Source: Dehalococcoidia bacterium (GTDB lineage: Bacteria; Chloroflexota; Dehalococcoidia; Lucifugimonadales; UBA3495). Taken from it: 64,000 bases of DNA. Positions 9,206 through 18,058 of this stretch are shown piece after piece (the stretch's first letter is position 1; the number at the start of each line of letters is the position of its first letter). A program made the translations under genes and the position numbers. A model generated the notes under the pieces. That model was given only the letters and a program-made list of their open reading frames with translations, was not told the origin of the DNA and did not search any database. Location: NCBI GenBank assembly GCA_022827095.1, contig JAJDTP010000009.1:214526-278525 (forward strand), given 5' to 3'.

Positions 9206-10420
9206 TCAGAAAAAGGCGTATCTTGGACGCTGTTCCGGCAACGGGGGACCTCCCGCCAGGCGGTCCAGGCTGCTCATTGGCTTGCGCCGGTTTTGACGCA
9301 GCGGAGCGCTCACCGCGTGCAGGTAGCTCAGTATCTCCTGGTTGGACCGCCAGAAACCCGTCTCGTGATAGGGCACCCCGTGGTCGGCGCAGAACGCCTT
9401 GATCACGGGCCGTGCATCCTTCAGCTGGTTGCGAGGCATGTTGGGGAAGAGGTGGTGCTCAATCTGGTAGTTCAACCCGCCGTACATGTAATCGACGACA
9501 GGGTTGGGAATGACGTTCCGGGACGTCAGCACCTGCTGCCGCAGGTGATCGAGCTCGGTATCGGGCCCCAGGATCGGCATTCCCTTGTGATTGGGAGCAA
9601 ACACTGAGCCCAGGTGCAATCCGGTCAGAGCTCGATGGACTACGATGAACAGGACCCCGTGCCAGAAGGGCAGGAATGCGAAAACCAGGGCCAGATAGGC
9701 CGCAATCGCGGTTGCCACGACGATGGGTTCCAGGACCGGATGCTTCACCCCTTTCGGCCGCGCCAGGAAGACGATGCCCGCGAACAGCAGACTGTACGAC
9801 GTGAGCATGAGCATCGGATAGAACCAGAAGGCTTGATGGCGGACGAAGAACCGCGCAACTCCCCACGACTCCAGAGCCTGCTCGTGGGTGAAAGCAAAAA
9901 CCGAAACCTCGATGTCGCCATCATGCCCGATCTGGTTAGGGCTGACGTGATGCTTGATGTGCTTTTCCTGCCACCAACTGGGCGCCATACCCGTGACCAG
10001 CGCCGCCAGCATCATGAGCATGTCGTTACGCTTCATCGACCGGAAGACCTGACGGTGTCCGGAGTCGTGCCCCAGGAAGGCGAACTGGCCGAACCCGACT
10101 GCCATCAGGGCCGCGTTCAGCATCTGCACCCACAGGCTGTCAACAACGACCAGTATGACCGCACTGGCGATGAGAAGCGCGAATGCGACTGCTACCTTGA
10201 CCGCGTAATAAGCGTATTGCCGATCCAGGAGCCCGTGCTCCAATATCAAACGCCGTAGCTTGAAATATTCCTCGTTGCGTTGCCGTCCATCCAAAATGCC
10301 CGCCGTGGCGTCTGCGAGTCCCCGGTTGCTTGCTGGTTCGCTGTGCGGCGGGCCCACCGTATCGTTGGCGATAATCCTTCTCTCTTTACCTGCTGCTGCG
10401 GAGTGGTCGAGATCGCGCAT
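9206..10420 (-). CDS. Membrane fatty acid desaturase
   Basis: This 404-residue integral membrane protein has the three histidine boxes of acyl-lipid/acyl-CoA desaturases: HDSGH at residues 118-122, HIKHH at 154-158 and QIEHH at 319-323. The QxxHH form of the third box is typical of front-end (linoleoyl-CoA/delta-6-like) desaturases, but no cytochrome b5 domain is fused. Four to six hydrophobic segments flank the boxes. The enzyme would introduce a double bond into fatty acyl chains using a di-iron centre. The start codon lacks a good ribosome binding site, and the first ~45 residues are poorly structured, so the true start may be further in. Confidence 0.85.
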   Translation of the reverse strand: MRDLDHSAAAGKERRIIANDTVGPPHSEPASNRGLADATAGILDGRQRNEEYFKLRRLILEHGLLDRQYAYYAVKVAVAFALLIASAVILVVVDSLWVQMLNAALMAVGFGQFAFLGHDSGHRQVFRSMKRNDMLMMLAALVTGMAPSWWQEKHIKHHVSPNQIGHDGDIEVSVFAFTHEQALESWGVARFFVRHQAFWFYPMLMLTSYSLLFAGIVFLARPKGVKHPVLEPIVVATAIAAYLALVFAFLPFWHGVLFIVVHRALTGLHLGSVFAPNHKGMPILGPDTELDHLRQQVLTSRNVIPNPVVDYMYGGLNYQIEHHLFPNMPRNQLKDARPVIKAFCADHGVPYHETGFWRSNQEILSYLHAVSAPLRQNRRKPMSSLDRLAGGPPLPEQRPRYAFF

Positions 10421-10521
10421 CCAGATATGCAGTATGAAAATGTGGCGCCAGTATACCCCCGTGGTTTGCGCGGTGCCAGCAGCGGTCTCGCCTGATGCGT
10501 GCCCCGCTTGCAGCGCGGGAA

Positions 10522-10634
10522 CGTCAGAAGCAGGATTTTCAAGATTTGGTGATTATCGGGATCGGCACCGTTCCGTGATGGATCTCTCCTAATCCTGGCA
10601 AATCATAAAATCCCGCAAATCCTGCTTCTGACGA
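10522..10634. repeat. 113-bp palindromic MITE-like repeat
   Basis: The element begins CGTCAGAAGCAGGATTT and ends AAATCCTGCTTCTGACG, forming long inverted arms with matching inner blocks (GATTATC and AATCCTG motifs). A second full copy is at 54528-54639 and one arm at 31651-31690. There is no coding capacity. It lies in the gap between the desaturase and helicase genes. Confidence 0.75.
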
Positions 10635-10688
10635 TTTATCGAACTGCGCACGCACAAGACCGCAGCGACGCTGACCGCGGTGGGACGC

Positions 10689-10697
10689 TGTTACAAT
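10689..10697 (+). promoter_or_regulatory. Extended -10 promoter for the helicase
   Basis: TGT followed by TACAAT forms an extended -10, about 130 bases before the helicase ATG. This would leave a long 5' leader, a common trait of cold-inducible RNA helicase genes. Confidence 0.35.
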
Positions 10698-10825
10698 GGA
10701 TGCGTCCGATAAATTGCATTGATTGATGGTTTTTGCAGCAACGAACTTCATCATAATGCACGGTTTTGCTCGGCGCGGGGCGCCGCCCATTCTTTTCCTG
10801 TCGAGACCAAGGAGTCTTTCTCTAC

Positions 10826-12301
10826 ATGCCATTTCAACCCCGTCAGACTGGTACACACTCCAATAATCGCAAACATACCAACAGCCCACAGATCAACCGA
10901 CCACAACGGCACGCCGCCGTATGCGCGGACTGCCGAGACGACACCACCGTTCCTTTCCGGCCGACAGAGGGTCGGCCTGTTTATTGTCCCTCCTGCCTGT
11001 ACCTGCGGCGCAACGGTGTCGCTTCTTCCCGTCCTGCGGAGGGTCGCAAATCGGCATCTCCGGTGGTCTCCGCTAGTGAACGCCGGTCTGAAGCCGCTGC
11101 ACGCGAAACCGTCTTTCCCGGCATGGTGCTGAATCCCGGGACCAGGACCGCCATCGCGGGCATGAACATCTCCGATCCCACGCCGATACAGGAACAGTCG
11201 ATCCCGCCGTTGCTGGAAGGCCGCGATCTCATTGGCCAGGCCCGCACCGGATCCGGCAAAACCCTGGCCTTTGCGGTCCCGCTGGTGGAACAGTGCGACG
11301 CCACCGCCAGGCAGGTGCAGGCGCTGGTCCTGGTGCCGACCCGCGAGTTGGCCATCCAGGTGGGCGGCGTCGTGGAGGACCTCGCCCGACCGCAGGGCCT
11401 GCACGTCACCCTGTTGTACGGTGGGCGGTCGTTGGGCAAGGACCACCGGGCGTTGCAGCAGGGCGCGCAGATCATCATCGGCACCCCGGGCCGGACATTG
11501 GATCACGTCCGGCAGGGCAGCCTAAAGCTGAGATCGGTGCGGTTCCTGGTACTGGACGAAGCTGACGAGATGCTCGACAGGGGTTTCGCCCGCGACGTCG
11601 ACGCCATTTTGAGCGAGACTCCGACCCAGCGGCAGACTGCGCTATTCTCGGCCACCGTGCCGGACTGGGTGGCGAAGACCGCCAGAAAACACCTCCATGA
11701 TCCGGTCACCGTGGCAGTGGACGCAGATTTGGAAACCCTGCCCAGCGTGGAGCACCTGGTTTACAGCATCCAGAAGACCGACAAGATGGAGGCGCTGCGC
11801 ATCCTGCTGGATCGCCGGGACGGGGCGCCGGTCCTCGTATTCGGGAAGACCAAGCACGGCGTCAAAAGACTGGCCAGACAACTGGATGAGGCGGGTTACC
11901 CGGTGGGCGCCCTGCAGGGCAATCTCAGCCAGGTCGCCCGCGAGCGGGTGATGCAGGACTTCCGCTCGGGGGTCGCGCCAATCCTCGTTGCCACCAACGT
12001 GGCGGCGCGCGGCCTGGACGTCGAGGGCATTGGACAGGTCATCAATTACGACCTCCCCGACTCGGAGCAGCTGTTCACCCACCGGGTGGGCCGCACCGGC
12101 CGCATGGGACGCGCCGGCGAGGCCATCACGTTCATCACGCCGGACGAAGACCGCAAGTGGCGCGAGATCGAGCGTGGCCTGGGTCGCCAGTTCACCCGCA
12201 AATCATGGACGCGGGAGCAGCGGTCAGCCAAGCGCCGCCGGAGGTCGGAGGCCGAACGAGAAGTCGAGGCCAACGCGGCGCGGGTCAGGCCGGCCCGGTA
12301 G
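10826..12301 (+). CDS. DEAD-box RNA helicase with N-terminal CxxC-x17-CxxC zinc ribbon
   Basis: This 491-residue ATP-dependent RNA helicase has every DEAD-box motif: Q motif PTPIQEQ, Walker A ARTGSGKT, PTRELA, TPGR, VLDEADE, LFSAT, and HRVGRTGR. In front of the helicase core is a zinc ribbon, CADC (residues 33-36) then 17 residues and CPSC (54-57). This is the CxxC-x17-CxxC domain common in Dehalococcoidia-like Chloroflexota. The C-terminus is short and very basic, suited to RNA binding. It probably unwinds structured RNA in ribosome assembly or mRNA decay. The start at 10826 has AAGGAG upstream; the frame is open 20 codons further. Confidence 0.9.
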   Translation: MPFQPRQTGTHSNNRKHTNSPQINRPQRHAAVCADCRDDTTVPFRPTEGRPVYCPSCLYLRRNGVASSRPAEGRKSASPVVSASERRSEAAARETVFPGMVLNPGTRTAIAGMNISDPTPIQEQSIPPLLEGRDLIGQARTGSGKTLAFAVPLVEQCDATARQVQALVLVPTRELAIQVGGVVEDLARPQGLHVTLLYGGRSLGKDHRALQQGAQIIIGTPGRTLDHVRQGSLKLRSVRFLVLDEADEMLDRGFARDVDAILSETPTQRQTALFSATVPDWVAKTARKHLHDPVTVAVDADLETLPSVEHLVYSIQKTDKMEALRILLDRRDGAPVLVFGKTKHGVKRLARQLDEAGYPVGALQGNLSQVARERVMQDFRSGVAPILVATNVAARGLDVEGIGQVINYDLPDSEQLFTHRVGRTGRMGRAGEAITFITPDEDRKWREIERGLGRQFTRKSWTREQRSAKRRRRSEAEREVEANAARVRPAR

Positions 12302-12542
12302 CCTGTGCCTCCGGTCTGTTTCGCCCGGATTGGAGCGTTGAGGAAGTCCGTCCGCTATTGCGTCATTGCCAATCCAAGGGTCTGGAACCATACGCGTCCC
12401 GAACCGACCATGTCCGCGCGACTTATGGGCAGCGTGGTAACGTCGGTTGACCTGAAAGATAATACGGCCAACATCGAGAGGACTGTGTCAGGCGCACTCT
12501 ACTGTTGAGTCTCTGAAAATGGTTGGTGAGATCGACCAAAAA

Positions 12543-12577
12543 CGAGAGCCGGAGGTGGCCACAACCCCCGGCCCTCG
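12543..12577 (-). terminator. amtB-type terminator, remnant copy 2
   Basis: Almost identical to 15441-15475: CGAGAGCCGG and CCGGCCCTCG arms. Only the last codons of amtB remain beside it. Confidence 0.6.
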
Positions 12578-12618
12578 CAGTGATAGAGAGGAAATGTCGT
12601 TGGGGCGCGCGCTGAGCG

Positions 12619-12662
12619 TTAGCTGGCGGGGCACGACTCGGGGTAGGTCTGGATGCCGTGCG
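12619..12662 (-). pseudogene. Extreme 3' end of a third amtB
   Basis: About 13 codons survive ('HGIQTYPES' and a changed tail before TAA), with the amtB terminator just downstream. The break is at about 12662, where dehalogenase-derived sequence starts on the other strand. Confidence 0.6.
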
Positions 12663-12664
12663 TA

Positions 12665-13022
12665 GATATCGGACAGGGCGACGCGCCGGGGTTCTGCCCT
12701 AGCGTTCCACTGGGCCTACCTGGAGCCCGGCGAGTCCCGCCGCCCGACCCTGACCTGGCCCCGGCAGATCCCCCTGGACGGCGAGCCGGCCGACGTGGAG
12801 GCCATCGTCGACGACTACTCCCGGTGGCTGTCCACCAGCAACGTCCCCAAGCTATTCATCAACGCCGACCCGGGCACCATCCTCACCGGCGTCCAGCGCG
12901 AGCACTGCCGCGCCTGGCCCAACCAGATCGAGGTCACCGTCCCCGGCTACCACTTCATCCAGGAAGACTCGCCGGCGGAGATTGGCCGGGCGGTGGCGGG
13001 GTGGGTGGCGACCCTCGGGTAG
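12665..13022 (+). pseudogene. Internally deleted haloalkane dehalogenase (copy 2)
   Basis: Three pieces of a dehalogenase are stitched together. The first (12665-12698) resembles the 'DTGQGDPVVFL' segment before the oxyanion loop. The second (12699-12716) is 'LAFHWA', normally residues 113-118. The third, joined in frame at 12717, runs from 'YLEPGESRRP' (residue 194 of the intact enzyme) through GYHFIQED to the TAG at 13020-13022. The nucleophile Asp/Trp and catalytic Glu are missing and the first two pieces are out of frame. Substitutions relative to the intact gene (EAIVDDYSRWLSTSN) show it derives from a diverged paralogue. Confidence 0.75.
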
Positions 13023-13265
13023 TAATCGAACCAGCGAGACAGTCACGTCAAAGACGAGAAGGAGACGTATGGTGCGATCTGTGATGCCATTTTAGGCGAG
13101 CGCCCGATCCGAATACGCGTAAACGTGCTCCAGGTACAAACGAGATGTTCGGCCGGCACATAGCAAGACCGGAAGGGGCTCACTGACTGCGTCAGTAAGT
13201 GCTGCCTCCGAACTTACTGATCGAGCGAAAGGAGGTGTGTTCGAGCAGCACGAGTCTGAGGGTGC

Positions 13266-13570
13266 GAGTTCGCCACCAACACCCTGCAGCTTGCAGGCCA
13301 AGCGGCGGCGCTGGGCCACGCCTACGGCATGAACCCTTGGGTGAACCCGCCGTTTGGCTCACGCGTTGATGGCCAGAATAGCATCGCTGACGTGGGTCGA
13401 CCGCGAGATACAACCCACGGCTGCGCCGCCGCCCTCTACTGGGAGTTCGCACAACTGAGCCTGACCGACCAGAGGATGTACCCTTCATCCGCACCCACGC
13501 CGACGCGGGACGCCTGCAATCTCCGGCAGGCAGCATCCTGCTCACTTTGAACGCCGAAGAAACTACGTAA
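13266..13570 (+). pseudogene. Possible decayed coding region
   Basis: One plus-strand frame reads protein-like from 13266 ('EFATNTLQLAGQAAALGH') to about 13475. The adjacent frame then takes over ('EDVPFIRTHADAGRL') to a TAA at 13568-13570. The switch suggests a frameshifted gene remnant. I do not recognise the family. The rest of the 13023-13904 stretch shows no gene. Confidence 0.3.
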
Positions 13571-13904
13571 ATGACGGGCGGCGGTGGGGCGAGTCGATGC
13601 CGACGGCACCTGTTACATCTCAACGCAGTTCCACCGCGTGGTGAAGGGCAAGGGGTATGGAAGGAGTTAAGTATCACAATTGTAAAGCATGGAAACGAAA
13701 GACATTGTTAATGTGTCTGTTGGCACTTTTTTACTCACTCAAAACCAGATAACCTGCACGAACCATATGTGCAAAGATGTAACGATCCGCGCATGGCACA
13801 ACAGATGCTCCGAGGCAACAGAGTTGGCGCAGGATCTGTGTCTGTCGATATAGGTAGAACGCGAGTTCGTGGGCACTGAAATGTTGTTTTTTGCCTAATC
13901 AGTT

Positions 13905-14702
13905 TCACCCCGAACGCTGTAGGGTCGAACGCTGGGAGATTGCTCTAAAAACCAGGAATCGAGGGAAATCCCATCGCTCTGGGTACAAAGATTGGATCGA
14001 TTCATTTGGATACGGTTCAAATATGCGGTCGATAACGAACCCCATTTCAGACAGTGTTTGTGTATACGACGAAAAGGGTCGGTGAACGTGAGTAGTCGTA
14101 TAATGAGTTTGATCTTTGGAAATTCCGAAAGGTGCCTCCAGCACGATTTCTTTGTCATAACGAAACCAGTCAGCGTTTGCGTACTGCCAATAGTGCGGCC
14201 AAAACCATGGATGAGTGATGGAAGCGACCAGATGTCCGCCGGGCATGAGCAACTTAGCAATAGATCCAACGAGCGAACGTAGGTTCAGGCAAGTCATCAA
14301 CGTCATGTTTGCTACGGCGCTAGTAAACGCGGGTCCGGTCCATTTACGTGCGAAATTCTCAACTGTGTCAGCGTAGAATGATACGTTAGGCAACTGGTGC
14401 TGGACTGATTGGGCAATTTCGATGCTTCGACGAGAGACATCCACCCCTACGATCCATTCGGAAATCGTGGCCAGTGCCTTGGTGGGTTCTCCCGTCCCGC
14501 ACCCAACGTCCAAAACGCGAGTTAGCTCGCAACCATCCAAGGTTTCCAAGATAGAGGGCAACAATACGTGCTGGTAGCTGAGATCGTTGCCGGTTGCCAT
14601 CTGCTGTTGACGGACAAGCGCAATGCGGTCCCATTCGGTGCGTAGGTCGTCGACCGATTTCCCGAAAACCGGCTTGACTTGGGGCTTTTCACGAGGATGC
14701 AT
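13905..14702 (-). CDS. Class I SAM-dependent methyltransferase
   Basis: This 265-residue protein has the SAM-binding glycine motif VLDVGCGTGEPT, then an acidic beta-2 end (VGVDVS) and a PGGHLVAS post-IV block, all in the order of class I methyltransferases. Its middle, with 'ITHPWFWPHYW' and 'HRPFSSYTQTLSEMGF', is like Methyltransf_11/25 enzymes acting on small molecules. The gene starts inside the 3' end of the membrane-protein gene upstream, so the two are an operon. An in-frame GTG lies two codons earlier. Codon usage is more A+T-rich than in neighbouring housekeeping genes, which hints at acquisition. Substrate unknown. Confidence 0.75.
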   Translation of the reverse strand: MHPREKPQVKPVFGKSVDDLRTEWDRIALVRQQQMATGNDLSYQHVLLPSILETLDGCELTRVLDVGCGTGEPTKALATISEWIVGVDVSRRSIEIAQSVQHQLPNVSFYADTVENFARKWTGPAFTSAVANMTLMTCLNLRSLVGSIAKLLMPGGHLVASITHPWFWPHYWQYANADWFRYDKEIVLEAPFGISKDQTHYTTTHVHRPFSSYTQTLSEMGFVIDRIFEPYPNESIQSLYPERWDFPRFLVFRAISQRSTLQRSG

Positions 14703-15315
14703 TGTCACGCGCCCGCACCAACTGTGCTAAATCGTAAGCTAAGTGGAATGCTGGGTGTTCTTCCGCCGAATATTCTTGGATGATGTGCTTATCACCACTC
14801 CGTCTACCCACCGCCACTCGGGATCCTGCACGGCCATAATGCACTATCGTAAACGTCACTGAGGGAGTGTCTAACGTTTCGTACGCTATCACTTCTGCAC
14901 CATGACCCTCTAACTGATCGCTCTTGTCGATACGATGTGGTAAGCAGATAATCAATTCTCCATCCTCTGCTTTTTTGCGCAACATGGGCATCATTTCATC
15001 GGGATCTACCCAGCTCATATCTCGAGTCCAAATGACGACCCGTCCGCCTTTACTGATCCAATCGAACAGATAGTTGTTGATTCCGACAGTGTCGCTTAGG
15101 TCGTACCGTCGGGTCGCGCGGTCAGGCCAAAACCACGCAATCCCTGCGAGGGCGATAGTGACAGTAGCAGCGATGACAATCACTACAATCAACCAAACAG
15201 ACCAGTGATCCGCGGAAAAAATTAGAGAGATGATGAGACCCAGAACCGATGCCGGAGAGGCTATGATCGTGGCTATCTCTGGTATTCGGTGATTGCGGAA
15301 ATTAGCGTACCACAT
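14689..15315 (-). CDS. Two-helix membrane protein with cytosolic alpha/beta domain
   Basis: This 208-residue protein begins with two hydrophobic helices (about residues 14-33 and 38-62), followed by a cytosolic domain with alternating beta and alpha elements ('GGRVVIWTRDMSWVD', 'GELIICLPHRIDKSD', 'VTFTIVHYGRAGSRVAVG'). The arrangement resembles a PLD-like or Rossmann-type sensor/effector fold, but no HKD motif is present. AAGGAA lies upstream of the ATG. It overlaps the methyltransferase gene by 14 bases. A membrane-anchored effector with a coupled enzyme is a common defence layout, but the role here is unknown. Confidence 0.65.
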   Translation of the reverse strand: MWYANFRNHRIPEIATIIASPASVLGLIISLIFSADHWSVWLIVVIVIAATVTIALAGIAWFWPDRATRRYDLSDTVGINNYLFDWISKGGRVVIWTRDMSWVDPDEMMPMLRKKAEDGELIICLPHRIDKSDQLEGHGAEVIAYETLDTPSVTFTIVHYGRAGSRVAVGRRSGDKHIIQEYSAEEHPAFHLAYDLAQLVRARDNASS

Positions 15316-15440
15316 GATTTGATGAGTTCCTTCGTCGGCACGTAGCCGAATATCCTACCGTCCGGTCGCACGTCCGGGGACGGAAGGTACACTCTCTATG
15401 CCTCATCGTCAAAGAGCCGAGGAAACAGCTTGCCAACAAA

Positions 15441-15475
15441 CGAGAGCCGGAGGTGGCCACAACCCCCGGCCCTCG
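15441..15475 (-). terminator. amtB terminator
   Basis: On the minus strand GAGGGCCGG pairs with CCGGCTCTC (one G-U), followed by GTTTGTT. It lies 30 bases after the amtB stop. The same sequence recurs at 8792 and 12543. Confidence 0.65.
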
Positions 15476-15507
15476 CAGTGAGGAGAGGAAAAGTCGTATT
15501 TGGTGCG

Positions 15508-16869
15508 CTAGCTGGTAGCGGCCGACTCGGGGTAGGTCTGGATGCCGTGCTCGGAGATGTCCAGGCCCTGCATCTCTTCCGCTTCGCTGACGCGCACGCC
15601 CATGCTGAACTTCAGCAGGAAGAACAGCGCGAAACCGGTGACCAGCGACCAGACCAGGACAGCAATCATGCTGACGATCTGGGGAACGAGCAGCGACGCG
15701 CTGCCGCCCACCAGGCCGCCGTCCTTGGCGAAGATCGCGATGGCCAGCAGGCCCCACAGACCGGTCACGCCGTGCACGCTGATGGCGCCCACCGGGTCGT
15801 CAATCTTGAGGACCCGCTCCATGAACATCACCGAGCCGTACATGACGGGCGCGGCGATGGCGCCGATGACCACGGCGGCCCAGGGATCAACGAAGTTCAC
15901 GGGCGCCGTGATGCCCACCAGGCCGGCCAGCGCGCCGTTGCAGGCCATCAGGATGTCCGCCTTGCCCTTCACGATCAGCGTGATATACATCGCCACGACC
16001 GCGCCGGTGGCTCCCGACAGCAGCGTGTTGACCGCGTTCAGGCCGATGTCGTCGCCCCAGCCGATGTTGAAGCCGAACCAGCCGAAGAACAGGATGAAGG
16101 TGCCCACCACCACGAAGGGGGTGCTGTGCGCGGGCAGTTCCTGCGCCACGCCGTTGACGAACTTGCCCATGCGGGGGCCGACCACGACCGCGCCGGTCAG
16201 GGCCACGAAACCGCCCACCGCGTGCACGACGCCGGAACCGGCGTAGTCCAGGGCGCCCATGTTGGCCAGCCAGCCGCCGCCCCAGACCCAGTGTCCGTAG
16301 ATGGGGTAGATCAGCGCGGAGACGATGAAGCTGTAGGCCAGGTAGGTCTGCAGCTTGGTGCGCTCGGCCATGGCTCCGGCCACGATGGTGGCGGCGGTGG
16401 CAGCGAAGACCATCTGGAAGATCCAGCCCACGTAGTCGCCGGAGGTCAGGAACCAGCCGGTCAGGCCGATGAACCCGCCCGCCGTGTCGCCCAGCATGAA
16501 CGCGAAGCCGAAGGCCCAGAAGCCCAGCGACGCGATGGCGAAGTCCATGAAGGACTTGGTGAGGTAGTTGGTGGTGTTCTTGGAGCGGATCAGGCCGGCG
16601 CCCAGGAAGGCAAAGCCGGCCTGCATGAAGAAGACCAGCGCGGCCGCGACCACCGTGACGATGTTGTCCGAGTAGCCATTGAGCCATTCGGTGGTGGGTC
16701 CGTCATCCTGCGCGAAAACCGCGTTGTAGGTAGCCAGCAGACCGACCGCCAGCAGACCGACCGCCAGCGCCAGCAGCGTCCGCCGCAGCGAAAATGGGTA
16801 CTCTCGCACCGCGGCGACGCCGTGACTGAGTACCCCGTTGCCTGAAAGTGATTTCGTGGCCGAAAGCAT
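15508..16869 (-). CDS. amtB: Ammonium transporter AmtB
   Basis: This 453-residue protein is a member of the Amt/MEP/Rh family, which conducts ammonium/ammonia across the inner membrane as a trimer. A signal-like N-terminus ('LLALAVGLLAVGLLATYNAVFAQ') is followed by eleven hydrophobic segments. Diagnostic stretches include 'FAFLGAGLIRSKN', 'YGHWVWGGGWLA', the GGFVALTG block and the pore histidine regions 'DYAGSGVVHAVGG' and 'ISVHGVTGLWG'. The start at 16869 has AAGGAGG upstream; the frame is open 28 codons beyond. No glnB/glnK partner lies next to it. Its 3' end and terminator recur as fragments at 8.8 and 12.6 kb. Confidence 0.92.
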   Translation of the reverse strand: MLSATKSLSGNGVLSHGVAAVREYPFSLRRTLLALAVGLLAVGLLATYNAVFAQDDGPTTEWLNGYSDNIVTVVAAALVFFMQAGFAFLGAGLIRSKNTTNYLTKSFMDFAIASLGFWAFGFAFMLGDTAGGFIGLTGWFLTSGDYVGWIFQMVFAATAATIVAGAMAERTKLQTYLAYSFIVSALIYPIYGHWVWGGGWLANMGALDYAGSGVVHAVGGFVALTGAVVVGPRMGKFVNGVAQELPAHSTPFVVVGTFILFFGWFGFNIGWGDDIGLNAVNTLLSGATGAVVAMYITLIVKGKADILMACNGALAGLVGITAPVNFVDPWAAVVIGAIAAPVMYGSVMFMERVLKIDDPVGAISVHGVTGLWGLLAIAIFAKDGGLVGGSASLLVPQIVSMIAVLVWSLVTGFALFFLLKFSMGVRVSEAEEMQGLDISEHGIQTYPESAATS

Positions 16870-17096
16870 TTGTGCCTCCTTGCGGATTTGAGGCGTCGTC
16901 GCGCAACGTGTGACCTGAACGCTGTGGACCGGCGTCCCATGTGAATGTGACAAACCGTAGGCTAGGCGCAGGGTGTTAAACGTCCGTTGCGCGCCGATTA
17001 AAAAACTGTTGCGTGCGCGTTACTTTTTTGTTTCGCGGCCCCCGGACTAATGCACGTCAGCGTAACCCGGGGTCTGAGGCAGCGCGGTACGCTGTG

Positions 17097-17102
17097 TATA
17101 AT
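17097..17102 (+). promoter_or_regulatory. -10 element before the sulfurtransferase
   Basis: A perfect TATAAT, preceded by TGTG, lies 83 bases before the sulfurtransferase ATG in the 316-base gap shared with divergent amtB. No clear -35 is seen. The rest of the gap holds no gene. Confidence 0.4.
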
Positions 17103-17184
17103 GGGCCAACCGGCCCTGATGGCCGGAGATGATGAAAACGAACACCGTCCCGACCGTAATCCCGATAAATGGAGAGGTGTAACC

Positions 17185-18033
17185 ATGGCTGAATACGCGC
17201 ATCCCGAATCCCTGGTGAGTACCGACTGGGTGGCTGAGCACGGCGGCGATGCCAACGTGCGGCTGGTGGAGGTCGACGTTGACACGTCCGCCTACGAGCA
17301 GGGCCACATCGCTGGTGCCGTCACCTGGAACTGGCAGAGCCAGCTCCAGCAGAACGTCGCCCGGGACATTGTTTCCCGCGGCGAGATGGAAGCGCTGCTG
17401 AGCGGCAGCGGCATCGGCCCCGACACCACGATCATCCTGTATGGCGACAACAACAACTGGTTCGCCGCGTGGGCCTTCTGGCAACTGCGGTACTACGGAC
17501 ACCAGGACGTCAAGCTGATGAACGGCGGCCGCGCCCTGTGGCTGGCGGAGAACCGGCCCACCACCACCGACGTCCCGTCCTACGCTGCCACCAGCTACAG
17601 CATCAGCACGGAGAACACCGACCTGCGCGCCCTGCGGGACTACGTGCTGCAGGCAGTGAACAGCGGCAGCCACGCATTGGTCGACGTGCGATCCCCCGAC
17701 GAGTTCTCTGGCGCGCTGAATGCCCCGCCGAACCTGCCGCAGGAAGGTTCCCAGCGCAACGGGCACATCCCCGGCGCGGCAAACGTTCCCTGGGGACAGG
17801 CGGTCAACGAGGACGGCACCTTCAAGTCCGCCGACGAGTTGAGCGCCCTCTACGGCGGCAGGGGCGTGGACGGCAGCCGCGAGACCATCGCCTACTGCCG
17901 GATCGGCGAGCGGTCTTCGCACACCTGGTTCGTGCTCAGCCAGTTGCTGGGCTACGACAATGTGCGCAACTACGACGGCTCGTGGACCGAGTGGGGCAGC
18001 ATCGTCGGCGCGCCCATCGAGCGGGACGTGTAG
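17185..18033 (+). CDS. sseA: Two-domain rhodanese-type sulfurtransferase
   Basis: This 282-residue protein has two rhodanese domains. The first begins 'VSTDWVAEHGGDANVRLVEVDVD' and is catalytically inactive, with the usual Asp-rich end. The second contains 'ALVDVRSPDEFSG' and the active-site loop CRIGERS with Cys238 as persulfide carrier. This is the layout of thiosulfate or 3-mercaptopyruvate sulfurtransferases, and the CRIGERSS loop favours thiosulfate. It would transfer sulfane sulfur to cyanide or thiols in the cytoplasm. The start follows GGAGAGG. It stands alone as a transcription unit. Confidence 0.88.
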   Translation: MAEYAHPESLVSTDWVAEHGGDANVRLVEVDVDTSAYEQGHIAGAVTWNWQSQLQQNVARDIVSRGEMEALLSGSGIGPDTTIILYGDNNNWFAAWAFWQLRYYGHQDVKLMNGGRALWLAENRPTTTDVPSYAATSYSISTENTDLRALRDYVLQAVNSGSHALVDVRSPDEFSGALNAPPNLPQEGSQRNGHIPGAANVPWGQAVNEDGTFKSADELSALYGGRGVDGSRETIAYCRIGERSSHTWFVLSQLLGYDNVRNYDGSWTEWGSIVGAPIERDV

Positions 18034-18058
18034 CCGAACATACCAACTATGCATCCAC

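Noticed and set aside
12302..12540. Small open frames after the helicase gene
   Set aside because: Up to 67 codons without ribosome binding site or domain; they look random.
13192..13677. Long minus-strand open frame (161 codons)
   Set aside because: Low-complexity Arg/Pro/Ser-rich translation with no domain or ribosome binding site. The opposite strand reads more like decayed coding sequence.
15430..16845. 471-codon frame opposite amtB
   Set aside because: Shadow of amtB with His/Gln/Asp-rich composition typical of antisense G+C-rich reading.
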